A stretch of DNA of 7,048 bases. It comes from Gorillibacterium sp. (GTDB taxonomy: Bacteria > Bacillota > Bacilli > Paenibacillales > NBRC-103111). Position 1 is the first letter of the stretch. Every line of letters starts with the position of its first letter. The DNA is taken from positions 1 through 7,048 of the forward strand of contig JAIMBU010000128.1 in assembly GCA_023511325.1 (NCBI GenBank). Reading direction: 5' to 3'. The notes below the pieces were generated by a model that was not told the DNA's origin, searched no databases, and saw nothing but the letters and a program-made list of their open reading frames with translations. The position numbers were made by a program, and so were the translations under genes. Shown piece by piece: positions 5,414 to 7,048 of this stretch.

Positions 5414-6808
5414 GTGAAATCAAAGAGCGTTAACAAGTTTGGGCTATGGATGCTGGCCTGGCCAATCTTTATCGAGGTTTTCCTTCAGACACTGCTGGGT
5501 ACGGTAGACACGATTATGGTCAGTCGAATTTCCGATGATGCTGTTGCGGTCGTCGGGATATCGAATCAAATCTTTGGAGCGCTAACCACATTATTTATGA
5601 CCTTTGCGGGTGGCGCGGGCATTCTGGTAGCTCAGCGTATTGGTTCCAAACGTGGAGAGGAAGCACGCACCATTGCCATCATGGGTGTTTCGATCAGTAC
5701 TCTGATCGGAATCTTCCTCAGCATTATATTGTTTTCTTTTCCTGAAGGTATTGCCCACCTGCTCAATGTGCCAGATGAACTCATTCCGCTCTCTAATATT
5801 TATATCGGCTATGTCGGTGGAGGGATGTTCATGGTGGCGATGATGTCTGCGATGAGCACGGCTATTCGCAACACCGGAAATACCAAAGGACCGATGTATA
5901 TGGGGATCATGATGAATGTGCTTCATATCATCTTAAATTATATCTTTATCTTTGGTTCCTTTGGCTTTCCGAAGCTTGGACTTGGCGGGGTGGCCGTTTC
6001 AGATAATGTATGTCGCTTGTTAGCAGTCCTGGTATTGTTCTATATGTTCCGGTATTCCTTTGAGCGCAAGATTCTTTTTGCTGAGTTTAAGGTGTTCAAC
6101 CGCAAGTTATTCAAAGAAATTCTCAAAATCGGTTGGCCACTCGGCGTTAATATGGCCTGCTGGGTATTTTCTCAGTTGGCCATTTTCTCCTTCCTCGCCC
6201 TTCTGGGGCCGAAGGAACTCGCAACGCGCACCTACATGAATACCCTAGAGTCATTCTGCTTCACGCTGGGCTATGCTTTTGCGCTCTCTGCACAAATTCA
6301 GATTGCCCATCTTTTTGGTGCCAAACGCATCAACGAAGCCTATAAAAGCGCCTACCGGGCGCTAATTATCGGTCTTATTATCGTCACAGCGAATGCCTTT
6401 TTGATCTTCCTCTTTGGCAAGTATCTTCTCGGTATTTTTACGTCTGACCCTGATATCATTGCAATGGGAGTATCCTTGCTCGCACTGAATCTCATCCTCC
6501 AGCCCTGCAAAATGCTTAACATGGCCATGGGTAACTCCCTTAATGCAGTAGGCGACACAAAGTATGTGATGTACATATCCATCGTCTCCCTCTCGCTAAT
6601 TGCTACGGGCTGCTCCTATTGGATTGGCATCGAGGTTGGCTGGGGCCTCATCGGTATCTATTGCTGCATGATCGCTGACGAGATGGTCCGTGGTCTGCTT
6701 GTGCTTAACCGTTGGCGTGGGCGTAAGATGCTGCACAAGATGGAAGCAGAGGAGCTTGCAGTGGGTAGTCCAATCCTAGTTGCGGGAACCGGAACGTTGC
6801 CTATGTAG
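5414..6808 (+). CDS. MATE-family multidrug/toxin efflux transporter
   Basis: MATE proteins export organic cations, drugs or metabolites through the cytoplasmic membrane in exchange for Na+ or H+. I chose GTG 5414 (464 residues, near the family's usual 450) because AGAGGAGG at 5398-5405 lies 8 bp upstream. A GTG at 5390 would add eight residues and put that ribosome binding site inside the gene. The protein is strongly hydrophobic with about 12 helices in two halves. Half 1 carries the family's VDTIMVSRI stretch (31-39) and RNTGNTKGPMY (152-162), followed by an Asn-rich helix ending in IFG. Half 2 carries the equivalent NSLNAVGDTKY (374-384). A charged linker (about 214-240) joins the halves, and a hydrophilic tail of about 25 residues follows helix 12. 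The substrate is unknown. The regulator upstream suggests expression is induced by a ligand. Confidence 0.94.
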   Translation: MKSKSVNKFGLWMLAWPIFIEVFLQTLLGTVDTIMVSRISDDAVAVVGISNQIFGALTTLFMTFAGGAGILVAQRIGSKRGEEARTIAIMGVSISTLIGIFLSIILFSFPEGIAHLLNVPDELIPLSNIYIGYVGGGMFMVAMMSAMSTAIRNTGNTKGPMYMGIMMNVLHIILNYIFIFGSFGFPKLGLGGVAVSDNVCRLLAVLVLFYMFRYSFERKILFAEFKVFNRKLFKEILKIGWPLGVNMACWVFSQLAIFSFLALLGPKELATRTYMNTLESFCFTLGYAFALSAQIQIAHLFGAKRINEAYKSAYRALIIGLIIVTANAFLIFLFGKYLLGIFTSDPDIIAMGVSLLALNLILQPCKMLNMAMGNSLNAVGDTKYVMYISIVSLSLIATGCSYWIGIEVGWGLIGIYCCMIADEMVRGLLVLNRWRGRKMLHKMEAEELAVGSPILVAGTGTLPM

Positions 6809-6833
6809 CAGACTAAAACGTATATTACGCATA

Positions 6834-6953
6834 TTATTGAATTTTACGCTCAATGGTTTGAAGCATTTCGGACGGAGCCGAGAACAATGTTTCCTTCCGG
6901 CGCTTGTAGTCACGGTCTGTGAAGGTTGAGATATAAGAATAACATCCGAACGG
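6834..6953 (-). other. Possible short coding remnant without a start codon
   Basis: This minus-strand frame is open for 39 codons between TAA at 6956-6954 and TAA at 6836-6834. It has no usable start codon. Its product has a protein-like composition, including FTDRDYKRRKETLF and SAPSEMLQTIERKIQ, and resembles the C-terminal end of a soluble protein. I do not recognise it. A chance open frame of this length is quite possible, so I do not call it a gene. The rest of 6809-6978 shows no clear terminator for the MATE gene. Confidence 0.2.
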
Positions 6954-6978
6954 TTAAATAACTTCTATAGCACCTTCA

Positions 6979-7007
6979 TTGACTCCACTTGGTTTTCTAT
7001 GAATAAT
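6979..7007 (+). promoter_or_regulatory. Sigma-A-type promoter for a gene entering the right edge
   Basis: TTGACT (6979-6984) and AATAAT (7002-7007) are separated by exactly 17 bp, each matching the consensus at 5 of 6. It is the best unaided promoter in the window. Transcription would start near 7014, about 27 nt before the GTG at 7041. Confidence 0.6.
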
Positions 7008-7040
7008 AGAGAACAAGGCATACTGCGGGGAGGTTATAGG

Positions 7041-7048
7041 GTGTCAAT
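7041..7048 (+). CDS. Start of an unidentified gene cut by the right edge
   Basis: GTG at 7041-7043 is preceded by GGGGAGG (7027-7033) with 7 bp spacing and by a good promoter at 6979-7007. Only two full codons (GTG TCA) are visible, so the product cannot be named. The call rests wholly on the ribosome binding site and promoter. Confidence 0.5.

Overview
The window looks like chromosomal DNA of a Gram-positive Firmicute, most likely Paenibacillus or a close relative. This rests on four things: strong AGGAGG- or GGGGG-type ribosome binding sites, use of GTG starts, moderate base composition, and two AraC-type regulators each paired with a divergent target. I cannot confirm the genus from sequence alone. 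I see no rRNA, tRNA, CRISPR array or insertion sequence.

Layout, left to right. (1) 1-1003, minus: the N-terminal 334 codons of a membrane-bound M48 (HtpX-like) metalloprotease with an N-terminal zinc ribbon; its C-terminus lies off the left edge. It keeps HEIAH, but the position where the family carries its third zinc ligand (Glu) is Lys. (2) 1112-1957, minus: an AraC-family regulator of the sugar-responsive MsmR/RafR type. (3) 2073-4175, plus: a complete cytosolic GH36 alpha-galactosidase, divergent from the regulator. A terminator-like hairpin lies at 4292-4338. (4) 4373-5260, minus: a second AraC-family regulator. (5) 5414-6808, plus: a complete 12-helix MATE-family efflux transporter, divergent from regulator 2. 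(6) 6809-7048: an intergenic stretch holding a possible short minus-strand coding remnant, then a good sigma-A-type promoter, a ribosome binding site and a GTG that probably begins another gene off the right edge.

The core is two similar modules: an AraC-type regulator divergent from one target gene. In both intergenic regions I found imperfect direct repeats with an exact 21-bp period, lying against or overlapping the expected -35 position of the target gene. This is the arrangement known for AraC-type activators. The inferred logic is that regulator 1 senses an alpha-galactoside and switches on the alpha-galactosidase, while regulator 2 senses an unknown compound and switches on the MATE exporter. 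No sugar transporter is visible next to the alpha-galactosidase, so uptake must be encoded elsewhere.

No wholly new system is evident. The points most worth checking are the substituted zinc ligand in the M48 protein, the two phased repeat operators, and a C-rich tract that could pair with the alpha-galactosidase ribosome binding site.
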